DNA from: Fictibacillus marinisediminis
GTDB lineage: Bacteria > Bacillota > Bacilli > Bacillales > Fictibacillaceae
DNA: 64,000 bases
Direction of reading: 5' to 3'
NCBI RefSeq assembly: GCF_023149135.1
Contig: NZ_JAIWJX010000002.1
Coordinates: forward strand, 1,054,001 to 1,118,000
A model generated the notes under the pieces. That model was not told the DNA's origin. It searched no databases and was given only the letters and a program-made list of their open reading frames with translations. The position numbers and the translations under genes were made by a program. This document shows positions 24,486-32,414 of this stretch, in pieces (the first letter of the stretch is position 1; each line of letters starts with the position of its first letter).

Positions 24486-24514
24486 TTGACTTATCAGAAT
24501 ACCTGCATTAAAAT
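24486..24514 (+). promoter_or_regulatory. Sigma-A promoter of the threonine synthase leader
   Basis: TTGACT (24486-24491), 17-base spacer, TAAAAT (24509-24514). The predicted start near 24521 gives a leader of over 100 bases that contains a terminator. Confidence 0.6.
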
Positions 24515-24550
24515 TTAACACAATAGAATAAATTGCTGATCAGAAAACTG

Positions 24551-24597
24551 AAGGCACCGCTATGCATGTTATTCCTTATGCACAGCGGTGCCTTTTT
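24551..24597 (+). terminator. Terminator hairpin, possible attenuator
   Basis: AAGGCACCGCTATGCA pairs with TGCACAGCGGTGCCTT, followed by TTTTGC. It lies between the promoter at 24486 and the threonine synthase gene, so it may attenuate that gene; it could instead end the DinB transcript. Confidence 0.8.
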
Positions 24598-24635
24598 GCT
24601 GTCCTTTTCTGGTGAGGGAATATTGGAGGTATGTT

Positions 24636-25844
24636 ATGTCTTTCAGCTATGTCAGCCATCTTGAATGTCCAAAGTGCGGCAGCATCTATGCTCATCACAA
24701 ACCTAATCAATTGTGCCAGTGCGGTTCCCCCCTTCTCGTAAACTATGATTTAGAGGAACTGAAAAATGAGAATGAAATTATTAATAAAGAGAGGAATGGT
24801 CTTTGGAGGTACCATAAGCTTCTTCCTGTTATAGACCCAGATCATGTGGTATCACTGGGAGAGGGGATGACTCCTTTATTATCCATGCCTGCTCTCGGTG
24901 AGAAGCTTGGAATTGCAAATCTGCTCATGAAAGATGAGGGCATGATACCTACCGGGTCTTTTAAGGCCAGGGGAGCGGCAGTCGGCGTTTCAAAAGCCAG
25001 AGAGCTCGGTATTACCCGGCTTGCCATGCCGACCAATGGCAACGCAGGAGCCGCCTGGTCACTCTATTGTGCAAGGGCCGGCATAAAGCCGTACATCGTT
25101 ATGCCAGTGGATGCCCCAGTCATTACGAGAAAAGAAGTGGCGATTTCAGGTGCAGAGCTTTTTCTTGTGAACGGCCTGATCAGTGATGCCGGAAAAATTG
25201 TCGCGTCCCTTGTGAAGGAAGAAGGTTTCTATGATGCTTCCACTTTAAAAGAACCTTACCGGATTGAAGGCAAGAAAACGATGGGGTATGAAATTTTAGA
25301 ACAATGCGGAAGCGAGCCGCCTGATGTTATTTTATATCCAACTGGCGGAGGAGTGGGGCTGATTGGCATATATAAAGCATTGAAAGAATTCAGGGAACTG
25401 GGCTTATTTAAAGGAAGCAGACTGCCGCGTTTAGTAGCTGTCCAGGCTGAAGGATGTGCACCGATCGTAAAAGCATGGGAAGAACACAAGAGTGAATCGG
25501 AGTTCTGGGAAAATTCTGAGACAGCTGCTTTTGGTATCAATGTTCCAAAAGCAATCGGAGATTTCCTTGTCCTTGAAGCACTTTATGAAACGAATGGATG
25601 CGCCGTTGCCGTTTCAGAAGATGAAATTAGCTTTACTCAGCGCCAAACTGCAGAGCTTGAAGGAAGTTTTATTTGTCCGGAAGGCGCGGCTGTGTTTGCC
25701 GCCGCAAAACGATTGAGGGAAAATGGCTGGATCAAAGCAGATGAAAAGGTGATATGCCTAAATACTGGGCAGGGGATCAAATACCCTGATTCGGTTTCTG
25801 TAGATCCTCCTGTATTAGAGCCTGGAGAAATCATTCGAAAATAA
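24636..25844 (+). CDS. Threonine synthase (PLP-dependent, zinc-ribbon N-terminus)
   Basis: 402 residues from ATG 24636, which follows TTGGAGGTATGTT. The N-terminus has a zinc ribbon with CPKCGS and CQCGSPLL. The PLP lysine is Lys110 in TGSFKARGAAVG. Further motifs are PTNGNAGAAWSLYCARAG, the phosphate loop PTGGGVGLIGIYKAL and a C-terminal ICLNTGQGIKYP. This is the longer threonine-synthase group that converts O-phosphohomoserine to threonine, often present beside a standard thrC. It is not next to hom or thrB here, so a paralogue or a related ammonia-lyase role is possible. An S-box follows downstream, though with its own promoter. Confidence 0.83.
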   Translation: MSFSYVSHLECPKCGSIYAHHKPNQLCQCGSPLLVNYDLEELKNENEIINKERNGLWRYHKLLPVIDPDHVVSLGEGMTPLLSMPALGEKLGIANLLMKDEGMIPTGSFKARGAAVGVSKARELGITRLAMPTNGNAGAAWSLYCARAGIKPYIVMPVDAPVITRKEVAISGAELFLVNGLISDAGKIVASLVKEEGFYDASTLKEPYRIEGKKTMGYEILEQCGSEPPDVILYPTGGGVGLIGIYKALKEFRELGLFKGSRLPRLVAVQAEGCAPIVKAWEEHKSESEFWENSETAAFGINVPKAIGDFLVLEALYETNGCAVAVSEDEISFTQRQTAELEGSFICPEGAAVFAAAKRLRENGWIKADEKVICLNTGQGIKYPDSVSVDPPVLEPGEIIRK

Positions 25845-25858
25845 AATGAGTTTTTGTC

Positions 25859-25886
25859 TTGACAATAAGATGGAAATCCCTATAAT
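25859..25886 (+). promoter_or_regulatory. Sigma-A promoter of the orphan S-box
   Basis: TTGACA (25859-25864), 16-base spacer, TATAAT (25881-25886), both perfect consensus. It starts just after the threonine synthase stop. Confidence 0.8.
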
Positions 25887-25917
25887 TGAATTCAATAGAA
25901 TACATTTACCTTATATT

Positions 25918-26020
25918 TCTTATTTAGAGAGGTGGAGGGACTGGCCCTTTGAAGCCTCGGCAGCGGACTTAATTATGAGTACTGTGCCAATTCCACAAGC
26001 AAAACGCTTGAATGATAAGA
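25918..26020 (+). ncRNA. SAM riboswitch (S-box), orphan
   Basis: P1 is TCTTAT (25918-25923) with GATAAGA (26014-26020). The conserved core GAGAGGTGGAGGGACTGGCC, GAAGCCTCGGCAGCGG and TGTGCCAATTCCA is complete. The 3' strand of P1 (AAGAAGAG, 26017-26024) can pair with CTCTTCTT (26049-26056) of the terminator to make the antiterminator. No methionine or sulfur gene follows within the next 600 bases. Confidence 0.93.
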
Positions 26021-26045
26021 AGAGTATGGCTTATGATGGCGATTC

Positions 26046-26089
26046 AACCTCTTCTTGTGCTTATTTGCTTCCGCAAGAAGAGGTTTTTA
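26046..26089 (+). terminator. S-box terminator
   Basis: An AACCTCTTCTTG/CAAGAAGAGGTT stem with T5. It is the SAM-bound OFF state of the riboswitch. Confidence 0.92.
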
Positions 26090-26136
26090 TTTATGTAAAA
26101 AACCAACTAATTCACTGCGAAATATCAGGATTGCTG

Positions 26137-26192
26137 ATTGGTCAACCAAAGGCGCTTCGTCATGAAAATGACGGCGTTTATTTTTTTGTTAA
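26137..26192 (+). terminator. Second leader hairpin behind the orphan S-box
   Basis: AAGGCGC-TT-CGTCAT, GAAA loop, ATGACG-GCGTTT, then ATTTTTTT. It is introduced by GATTGGTCAACCAAAGGC, nearly the same as GATTGGTAAACCAAAGGC at 56876-56893 behind the other S-box. Confidence 0.65.
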
Positions 26193-26251
26193 AGGCTCTT
26201 TCCTAAAAGATTGTTGCTTTGGAAACATTTTGTAAAGAACCCTTCATTATA

Positions 26252-26415
26252 GTTGATTGGAGTGCAAGGTGCGAGACTCCTGCGGGGGAAGCGGGACAGG
26301 TGAGACCCACAGGCGGATGCGCCGAGGAGGCTCAGCGCACGCCCCGCGGAAAGCAAGCATGCTGAAACGAAAATCAACCACTCCCAAGAGCAACAAAGGT
26401 TACGAAAACAGCCTT
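26252..26415 (+). repeat. Dispersed repeat element, copy 3
   Basis: From GTTGATTGGAGTGCAAGGTG to AAAACAGCC. It is about 164 bases, compact and GC-rich in the middle, and the reverse complement of copy 1 apart from the internal length difference. It lies where the gene controlled by the S-box would be expected. No coding sequence is supported in it. Confidence 0.85.
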
Positions 26416-26436
26416 GTTAAAAGCTTTGTTTGTAAA

Positions 26437-26665
26437 CGTAGTTGTTTTTTTGTGGAGTGTGATTGAACCGTCTTTTGAAAAGCAGAAGGATATAACCAAG
26501 CTTATTCCCATCTGCTTTTCAGGCGTTTCATTTGTTTCACAAATCAGCAGGCTCTTATCATCGCCAGCTATCACACACACCTTACTGTATAAAAAAGACT
26601 TGAAGGTCTCTTTCAAGCATCAGTATTCGATGCACAAAAGGAAAGAAAATCAACAATGTGTTTTT
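26437..26665 (+). repeat. Dispersed coding-like fragment, related to 38027-38150 (minus)
   Basis: The end (26561-26660) matches the complement of 38027-38123: both start with TCGCCAGCT, share AAAAAGACTTGARGGTCTCT and end with GAAAGAAAATCWACAATRTG. In one frame both read KDL(K/R)VSFKHQY and then KEN. The copy here carries about 90 extra bases (from about 26468), containing the perfect inverted repeat TGAAAAGCAGA/TCTGCTTTTCA. It appears to be the remnant of a duplicated gene or mobile sequence. Confidence 0.5.
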
Positions 26666-26696
26666 AAATAAGTCTTGTAAAAAAGGAGGGATTGTT

Positions 26697-26876
26697 TTGG
26701 AAAATCAACTAAGAAGAGCTGTGGAAAGCAAACGAAATCAGCTGATCAATAAACTCATCAATATGGGCATTTATAAGAAAGATGAGCTTCATTTATTTCA
26801 GCTGACACTCTCTGATCTTGAAGAGGAGTATGCAAAGGCAGCAGGCGGAAAGAACAGCCTTCGGCAGGCTAAATAA
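26697..26876 (+). CDS. Small FbpA-like (Fur-regulated basic protein family) protein
   Basis: 59 residues from TTG 26697, which follows AAAAAGGAGGGATTG. The pattern RNQLINKLINMGIYKKDELH, then LFQLTLSDLEEEY, matches the short FbpA family of Bacilli, where B. subtilis FbpA acts with the FsrA sRNA in iron sparing. No Fur box was recognised upstream. The family call is from the sequence pattern; the iron role is inference. Confidence 0.68.
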   Translation: MENQLRRAVESKRNQLINKLINMGIYKKDELHLFQLTLSDLEEEYAKAAGGKNSLRQAK

Positions 26877-26881
26877 ACCAC

Positions 26882-28915
26882 TCATTGAAGTATTCTTGCT
26901 TTTTTCGCACCTGCTCCCCTTCTATTCTGTATTCGCTGCAACGGTTTTCTTAAAAACAGGGCAGCAATAAGAAAGACAGCGGGGAAAAGCAGCAAATGAT
27001 ACAAGTCAGACAGTACAACTTCTCTAATCATTCCCCCGGTTGCTTCCCGCAGTAAACTGACTCCATACGTAAACGGCATATAAGGATTAAGCTTTTGAAA
27101 GAAGGAAGAGGTCATTGTCACAGGAAATGTTCCGCCTGAACTTGAAAACTGCAGAACGAGAAAAATAACCGCCAGGCCTTTACCCACATTTCCAAAAATG
27201 GAAACGAGCGTATACGTTAGAATGACAAAGACGATGCTCAGGAACATGGCAAATAAAACAAACCATGTTTTGTCCACAATGTAGGAATGGATAATGAACC
27301 GGTCACCAAGAGATACGACAAGCCCCTGCAGCATGCCGATCGTTGCAAATGTCATCAGTCTCCCAAAGTAAAAAGAAAGCGGGGAAACCTCTCCTTTACT
27401 TGGAACTTCACCAACTTTAAGAGAAGAGATGAGCAGCATTCCTCCCACCCAAAGCGCCAGTAAGGTGTAAAAGGGAGTCATGGCGGAGCCATAATTAGGA
27501 ATCGGAAAAATTTTATTCTCCTTCAACGTGATAGGAGATGCCAGAAAATCACTTTCCTTTTGAGCATCGTTCTTTAATGCTTTAATAATATCTCTTAGAT
27601 TATTGCTGCGTTCAAAATCCCTGATTTTGTCGGCCGTACGTGTGATGGATTTCTCCATGGCGGGCAAGTCTTTTTCTGCAAATATAGCGGCCTTGTGGAT
27701 GGCTTGTTCTATTTGGGGAAGCTGGGTATCCATCAATATCCCTGCTTTTTGAATATCTTGTTTGACGGCAGGCCACTCGTTTCTCATAAAATCTGCTGCC
27801 CGTTGGATTTTCTGCTCCTGTGCGGGCCAGTCCTGTTGAGCAAATGAAGAAAGCTTCTGCAGAGGATCCATGTACGAGTCTGCACGGCCAGAAAGGATTT
27901 CTTTGTTTTGCTGGACGGTGTTTTTAATCTGATGCAATTCTTCTTTGATCGCTTCAAGTTCATCAGGCTGAAATGAGATATCCGGGTTAGCTTTTTGTGC
28001 TGCGTTTCCTTTTGAGATCGCTTTATCCACGGCTGCCTCTAGGTCAGTCAGTGAGCGTTCAAGATTCCCTGCCATGTCATCTGCAGTTTGAAGTTTTAAC
28101 AGATTATCCTGAAGAGGAGCCAACTGGTCGAACACCACTTTGATCTTAGGCAAGCTTTCTTCCGATTTAAGGATAACAGCTCCCAGCTTATCGATGTCTG
28201 GCACGTTTTTTTGAAACTCTTGGATCATACCCGTTCTGTTTTTTAACTCATTCATTTTTTGATCAACCGAGATGATACGGTCTCCCATCTGATTGATTTG
28301 AGAAAACTCTTTTTCCAGAGAAAATATCTTCTGTTCAAAGCTGAGTATCGTTGGCATTTCTTTTTCTAACGTCATGCCAGCTTCGTTAAATTTTTTAAAG
28401 ATGGCGTTTCCTACACTCTTCGTGAAATTGTCGCTAACCTGGTTGATAACGGTAGAAACTCCTGACTGGGTGATCTTAGGTGATACGGCATTGATTTTTT
28501 CGTTAACTGTATATACGATTTCAGGTTTTTCAGGATTTTCACTCGCGATGCTTGAAATCTTTTGTGAAAAATCACGTGGAATGAAGAGGCTGGCATAATA
28601 CTTCCCTTTCACCACTCCATAATAAGCGGTGTCTTTATCCACAAAGGTCCATCCTAGCTTATGATTGTTCTTTAAATTTCTTACGACTTGACGTCCGATA
28701 TTAATGTGCTCATCCTGCAACAAGGCTCCTGTATCTTCATTCGTGATGGCAATTTTTATGCCTGATGTGTTTTCATAGGGATCCCACATGCCCTTTATAT
28801 TCACCCAGGCATAAACAGATGGCAGCACAATTAACCCAAAGATCAGCAGAGCTGCAGAGGGAATTGTCAAAATGTCTTTCCAATCCAAGAAATAAACGCG
28901 GAACATATTTTTCAT
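26882..28915 (-). CDS. YhgE/Pip-domain membrane protein (ABC-2-type permease fold)
   Basis: About 677 residues from ATG 28915 behind AAAGGATTT; the frame also allows GTG 28921. One N-terminal membrane helix (ALLIFGLIVLPSVYAWVNI) is followed by the Pip signature NIKGMWDPYENTSGIKIAIT-like region. A long extracellular domain of about 400 residues has strong coiled-coil character (repeated IQKA and LPQIEQAIHKAA heptads). Five C-terminal helices form an ABC-2-like membrane part. Relatives include phage infection protein Pip of lactococci, YhgE and YueB, the phage SPP1 receptor. It may act in export or as a surface receptor. Confidence 0.87.
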   Translation of the reverse strand: MKNMFRVYFLDWKDILTIPSAALLIFGLIVLPSVYAWVNIKGMWDPYENTSGIKIAITNEDTGALLQDEHINIGRQVVRNLKNNHKLGWTFVDKDTAYYGVVKGKYYASLFIPRDFSQKISSIASENPEKPEIVYTVNEKINAVSPKITQSGVSTVINQVSDNFTKSVGNAIFKKFNEAGMTLEKEMPTILSFEQKIFSLEKEFSQINQMGDRIISVDQKMNELKNRTGMIQEFQKNVPDIDKLGAVILKSEESLPKIKVVFDQLAPLQDNLLKLQTADDMAGNLERSLTDLEAAVDKAISKGNAAQKANPDISFQPDELEAIKEELHQIKNTVQQNKEILSGRADSYMDPLQKLSSFAQQDWPAQEQKIQRAADFMRNEWPAVKQDIQKAGILMDTQLPQIEQAIHKAAIFAEKDLPAMEKSITRTADKIRDFERSNNLRDIIKALKNDAQKESDFLASPITLKENKIFPIPNYGSAMTPFYTLLALWVGGMLLISSLKVGEVPSKGEVSPLSFYFGRLMTFATIGMLQGLVVSLGDRFIIHSYIVDKTWFVLFAMFLSIVFVILTYTLVSIFGNVGKGLAVIFLVLQFSSSGGTFPVTMTSSFFQKLNPYMPFTYGVSLLREATGGMIREVVLSDLYHLLLFPAVFLIAALFLRKPLQRIQNRRGAGAKKARILQ

Positions 28916-29084
28916 CGTCACAAATCCTTTTCAAGCAATTTAATGAAGACAGCAGTTCTGCATAGTCTTTGTTTCAAACGGAAGTTTATGTAAAGCCCCT
29001 TATCAGGTATGGAAAAGAATTGGACACAGCCAGCCAGGTTATGGTGTACTAATAAAAGAATCTTATTTAATGGAGGAATTCAGA

Positions 29085-29285
29085 TTGAACGAACAAATGG
29101 CCAATGAAATTCTTTCTGATCTGCGCAGTGGGAATCTTAGTGAATACGTCGTTATTAAAGAAGAGTTTTTTGTCTTTCGTGAGGTTCTCGTAAAGCAAGA
29201 GGATAAGAAAGCATTCCGCGGATTCATCGTCCCGGGCGGCGGGGGGAACGTAAAGTATTTGTATCAGCCTGGCTGGACAGCTTAA
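29085..29285 (+). CDS. Small protein of unknown function
   Basis: 66 residues. TTG 29085 is chosen because TGGAGGAATTC lies eight bases upstream; an ATG at 29070 is before that site. The sequence NEQMANEILSDLRSGNLSEY followed by a beta-rich half (FFVFREVLVKQEDK, GFIVPGGGGNVKYLY) looks like a compact folded protein. A terminator follows. No family recognised. Confidence 0.6.
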   Translation: MNEQMANEILSDLRSGNLSEYVVIKEEFFVFREVLVKQEDKKAFRGFIVPGGGGNVKYLYQPGWTA

Positions 29286-29299
29286 ACGAAAATAAACAA

Positions 29300-29338
29300 A
29301 AAAATCGGTACCCTATCTGAAGGGAACCGATTTTTTTA
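29300..29338. terminator. Bidirectional terminator
   Basis: AAATCGGT.ACCC with GG.AACCGATTT, flanked by A and T runs; shared by the small gene and usp. Confidence 0.82.
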
Positions 29339-29758
29339 TTATTTAACGATAATCACCGGGCATTCTGCTGTATGAGCTACCTGATGGCTGACACTTCCCA
29401 ATAAGGCTTCTTTTATAAATCCCTTACCTGTGCTCCCCATGACAATGACATCGTACTCGTGTTCTTTTGCATACGAAGTGATGATCTGAGAAGGCTCCCC
29501 GTTATAGGCATGCGTTTCATAGGGAATTCCTGATTCAGAGAGATACTGAGTGGCAGGCTGCAAGAGTTCTTTGTCCTCTTCTTCCATTATCTCATCCAGA
29601 TCAAAGTTAAGAAGCGGTTCCTGCAAAGGAAGGTTTTTATTTACATGCAGAATTGTAACCATTTCAGTGTTCATCTTATGAGCCAGCTCCACTCCGTGCT
29701 GAAGAGCGCGGGCAGAAGGAGCTGAACCATCAAAGGCGATCAGAATTTTATTGTACAT
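29339..29758 (-). CDS. Universal stress protein, UspA family
   Basis: 139 residues, one Usp domain. The ATP-binding motif G-x2-G-x9-G-S/T is Gly108-STG-Lys-Gly113 to Gly121-Ser-Val-Ser124. The N-terminal strand KILIAFDGSAPSARAL is typical. It is a cytosolic nucleotide-binding stress protein. It starts 20 bases after the MFS transporter on the same strand, so the two are co-transcribed, an uncommon pairing. Confidence 0.93.
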   Translation of the reverse strand: MYNKILIAFDGSAPSARALQHGVELAHKMNTEMVTILHVNKNLPLQEPLLNFDLDEIMEEEDKELLQPATQYLSESGIPYETHAYNGEPSQIITSYAKEHEYDVIVMGSTGKGFIKEALLGSVSHQVAHTAECPVIIVK

Positions 29759-29778
29759 TATAGAGACCTTCCTTTCCT

Positions 29779-30969
29779 TTAATGAGAAATTGAATCCACA
29801 TGAGCAAGATGTTTACGGCCAAACGCCACAACCAGCATGGCGAATAGAACAAAAATCGCGCCCGTTACAAATGGTACATGCGGTGAATAGGTTTCAGCCA
29901 GTTTATTGGCAAGCCAGGGTCCGATCGCACCACCGATGAAACGTACAAAACTGTAGGCAGCCGAGGCGGTTGCCCGCTCAACCGGTGCCACCTGCATAAC
30001 AGCTGTTGTGATCAATGTATTGTTTGTCCCAAGGAAAAGACCGGCAACGATAACGGCGACGATGACCACCGTGCTTGATTCTGTCCAGATTCCCATAGCC
30101 AGCAGTGTCAATGCGAATAAGATCAGCATCGCACACATGGATTTTACTGTACCGAATCTTGCCTGAATTTTTGGTGCAACGAATACAGAAGTTATGGCTA
30201 AGCATAGGCCCCATCCGAGGAACACATAGCCGAGGCCATGCTCGTCTAAATTCATAACAAATGGTGAATAGGCCATTAGAGTAAAGAAACCAATGTTATA
30301 AAGGAATGCGGTTAGACCCAGTCTAAGAAGTCCTGGATATTTCAATGCTTTAATCGGGTCGAGTACAGAACTTTTAACTTTTGGTTTCGGTACATGCGGC
30401 ATTTTTAACAATAAGGCAAAGAATGCGATCACCATCAGTACGCTGACGCCGTAAAAAGGTCCGCGCCAAGAAATCGATCCCAGTTCCCCACCAAGTAATG
30501 GCCCGACGGAAATCCCCAATCCAATGGCTGCTTCATATAAAATAATGGCTTTTGCAGTACCTCCGATGGATAAACCAACAATGGCGGATAAAGCAGTTGC
30601 GATGAATAACGAGTTTCCTAACCCCCAACCGCCGCGGAAACCAACGATTTGGGAAATCTCATTAGAGGAGCCGGCTAAGGCAGAAAAAACGATAATCAAT
30701 AATATTCCTGACAATAACGTCCACTTGATCCCCACCCGGCTGGAAACCACGCCTGTAATCAGCATCGCGATACCGGTAATCAAATTGTAGCTGGAAAATA
30801 ATAATGAGACCTGGCTCGGAGTAGCGTTAAGCTGATGAGCGATGGCAGGCAAAATAGGATCCACGAGACCCAATCCCATAAAAGAAATAATGGTGGCAAA
30901 GAAGATAACCCATATGACCAGCGGCTGTTTGCTTGGCTGTTCCTGGATACTCAATGCTTCTTGTTTCAT
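29779..30969 (-). CDS. MFS drug-efflux-type transporter
   Basis: 396 residues with 12 membrane segments. The loop 2-3 signature appears as GVVSSRVGIKWTLLSGI and the motif C region of antiporters as AAIGLGISVGPLLGGELGSI. The N-terminal LGLVDPILPAIAHQLNATPS is typical of the YvkA/multidrug branch. It is divergent from a MerR regulator whose likely operator overlaps its promoter, and is followed by a Usp gene. It probably exports a toxic compound sensed by the MerR protein. Confidence 0.87.
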   Translation of the reverse strand: MKQEALSIQEQPSKQPLVIWVIFFATIISFMGLGLVDPILPAIAHQLNATPSQVSLLFSSYNLITGIAMLITGVVSSRVGIKWTLLSGILLIIVFSALAGSSNEISQIVGFRGGWGLGNSLFIATALSAIVGLSIGGTAKAIILYEAAIGLGISVGPLLGGELGSISWRGPFYGVSVLMVIAFFALLLKMPHVPKPKVKSSVLDPIKALKYPGLLRLGLTAFLYNIGFFTLMAYSPFVMNLDEHGLGYVFLGWGLCLAITSVFVAPKIQARFGTVKSMCAMLILFALTLLAMGIWTESSTVVIVAVIVAGLFLGTNNTLITTAVMQVAPVERATASAAYSFVRFIGGAIGPWLANKLAETYSPHVPFVTGAIFVLFAMLVVAFGRKHLAHVDSISH

Positions 30970-31040
30970 ACCTAAAAACCCCTTTTTCTATTTTAATGTA
31001 ATATAAGATAAATCACGTAACAGCATTGTTCTACTCAAGA

Positions 31041-31069
31041 ATTATAATATAGGTTAACCTTGACGTCAA
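31041..31069 (-). promoter_or_regulatory. Promoter of the MFS-usp operon with MerR-type dyad
   Basis: On the minus strand: TTGACG (31069-31064), 17-base spacer, TATAAT (31046-31041). The palindrome TTGACGTCAA (31060-31069) covers the -35 box, and GTTAAC lies beside it. This is a plausible target for the divergent MerR protein. Confidence 0.55.
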
Positions 31070-31163
31070 CGTAAACATTTCCTTTTTAATATGCTTTTGT
31101 GGTATTTTTTATATAGAGCAATTTTTCGTGTATTTGAACTTTAATGGCAAAGGAGCAAGAAAA

Positions 31164-31595
31164 ATGAATGGGTTAAAAATAGATGATGTGGCTAAGCAGA
31201 GCGGGTTAACAAAACGGACAATCCGTTATTATGAACAGATCGGCCTGCTAGCTTCACCTCCGAGGAGTGAGGGGGGGATAAGACTATATTCAGAGGAGCA
31301 TGTGGAGTTCTTAAAGAAGATCACAAATGCAAAAGAAGTGATGGGCTTTTCGCTTTCGGAGCTCCAGGAATTCATTACACTCAGTGACACCTTAGAACTT
31401 CAAAAACTTGATTACAGACAGTTTAAAGGGACGAGCCAGCAAAAAGAAAAGCTTGAGAAAGTATTAATGACAGTAGAAGAGCAATTAAAACTGTTAGAAC
31501 AAAAAAAGAAAAATATTCTCAAGGTGGAGGGAGACTTGGTCTCTCTTCGTGACAGGGCAAAAGCTGCGCTGATTCGGTTTGAAGAGGAAAAATAA
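31164..31595 (+). CDS. MerR-family transcriptional regulator
   Basis: 143 residues from ATG 31164 (ribosome site AAAGGAGCAAG). The N-terminal MerR helix-turn-helix and wing read DDVAKQSGLTKRTIRYYEQI and GGIRLYSEEHVEFLKKI. The long dimerisation coiled coil follows (LEKVLMTVEEQLKLLEQKKK). No metal-binding cysteines are present, so it should sense an organic compound or stress. It is divergent from the MFS-usp operon, which it most likely controls. Confidence 0.87.
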   Translation: MNGLKIDDVAKQSGLTKRTIRYYEQIGLLASPPRSEGGIRLYSEEHVEFLKKITNAKEVMGFSLSELQEFITLSDTLELQKLDYRQFKGTSQQKEKLEKVLMTVEEQLKLLEQKKKNILKVEGDLVSLRDRAKAALIRFEEEK

Positions 31596-31647
31596 AAAAG
31601 CGGGCGGAAAGAGTGTAAATAACACCCGTCCAGCCTGCTTTTTTTAT
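31594..31647. terminator. Bidirectional terminator
   Basis: AAAGCGGGCGG.. pairing with CCAGCCTGCTTT, with an inner GGTGTTATTTACACTC stem; A and T runs on both sides, between convergent genes. Confidence 0.75.
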
Positions 31648-31652
31648 ATACG

Positions 31653-32288
31653 TTAATTGGTTTGTTCAATGACATTTCCTTCAGTAGGAATAGGGTGTTC
31701 CTTGAGCAATTTCGCAAAATGAATCAAGTTATACGCCATGATCTTGGCATGCTGCATCGTAAATTCGTTTTCATAGCCTTTGGCCTCGATATAAGAAGGA
31801 CCAGGGCCAGCTTCTCCGACCCAATACGTATCAACATTCGGAGGGACTGTAAATCCGATATGAGATAACGCGTAGAGCACTGAACGGCTGACATGCTTGG
31901 CGCCGTCTTCGTTTCCTGTTACAACCACACCGCCGACTTTGTTATAGAAGAGATATTGCCCTTTATCGTTCGTTTGGCTGCTTGCCCCATACAGCCTTTC
32001 AATTAATACTGTTGTAAGGCTGCTCTGCTGTCCTAGCCAGATCGGAGAACCAATAATTAAAATATCGGCTTCCTTTACCTTTTTGAAAATAATCGGCCAT
32101 TCATCATTGTCGCTGATGGCATCTCCTGTTACTCCGTATTCAATGTTATAGTCTGCAAGGGTAACAATTTCTGTTTCAATTTCTTTTTCATCAAAAATTT
32201 TAACCGATTCATCAATGAGTGCTCTTGTATTTGATGTCTGGTTGCTCTTGTTTAAAGTACAGTTAATAACGAGTGCTTTTATGGACAT
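31653..32288 (-). CDS. Flavodoxin-like NAD(P)H-dependent oxidoreductase
   Basis: About 211 residues from ATG 32288; an upstream in-frame ATG at 32330 lacks a good site. Flavodoxin-like fold: the FMN phosphate loop is NCTLNKSNQTSNTRALID, the second flavin loop SPIWLGQQSSLTTVLIERLY and the third VVTGNEDGAKHV. These proteins reduce FMN, quinones or other small electron acceptors. Transcribed alone between two terminators. Confidence 0.84.
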   Translation of the reverse strand: MSIKALVINCTLNKSNQTSNTRALIDESVKIFDEKEIETEIVTLADYNIEYGVTGDAISDNDEWPIIFKKVKEADILIIGSPIWLGQQSSLTTVLIERLYGASSQTNDKGQYLFYNKVGGVVVTGNEDGAKHVSRSVLYALSHIGFTVPPNVDTYWVGEAGPGPSYIEAKGYENEFTMQHAKIMAYNLIHFAKLLKEHPIPTEGNVIEQTN

Positions 32289-32360
32289 TGTTGATTCTAC
32301 TCTCCTTCTGTTCGATTCTTTTTGATACAATGTACCCTTCTATTCAAACTGAAAACATAA

Positions 32361-32406
32361 AAAAGCCCGCCGGCTTCCCTGGATCTAGGAAACCGGCGGG
32401 CTCTTA
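32361..32406 (-). terminator. Intrinsic terminator of the M4 protease gene
   Basis: AAGCCCGCCGGTTTCC/GGAAGCCGGCGGGCTT on the minus strand, then TTTTATG; a 16-base stem. Confidence 0.92.
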
Positions 32407-32414
32407 TTGTTTTA

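Noticed and set aside
25846..26235. Open frame of 129 codons after threonine synthase
   Set aside because: It covers the S-box promoter, aptamer and terminator; the DNA is explained by the riboswitch, and no ribosome site is present.
26374..26616. Open frame on the minus strand opposite the second fragment region
   Set aside because: No ribosome site, it runs through the repeat end, and the similarity to the 38-kb fragment supports the other strand.
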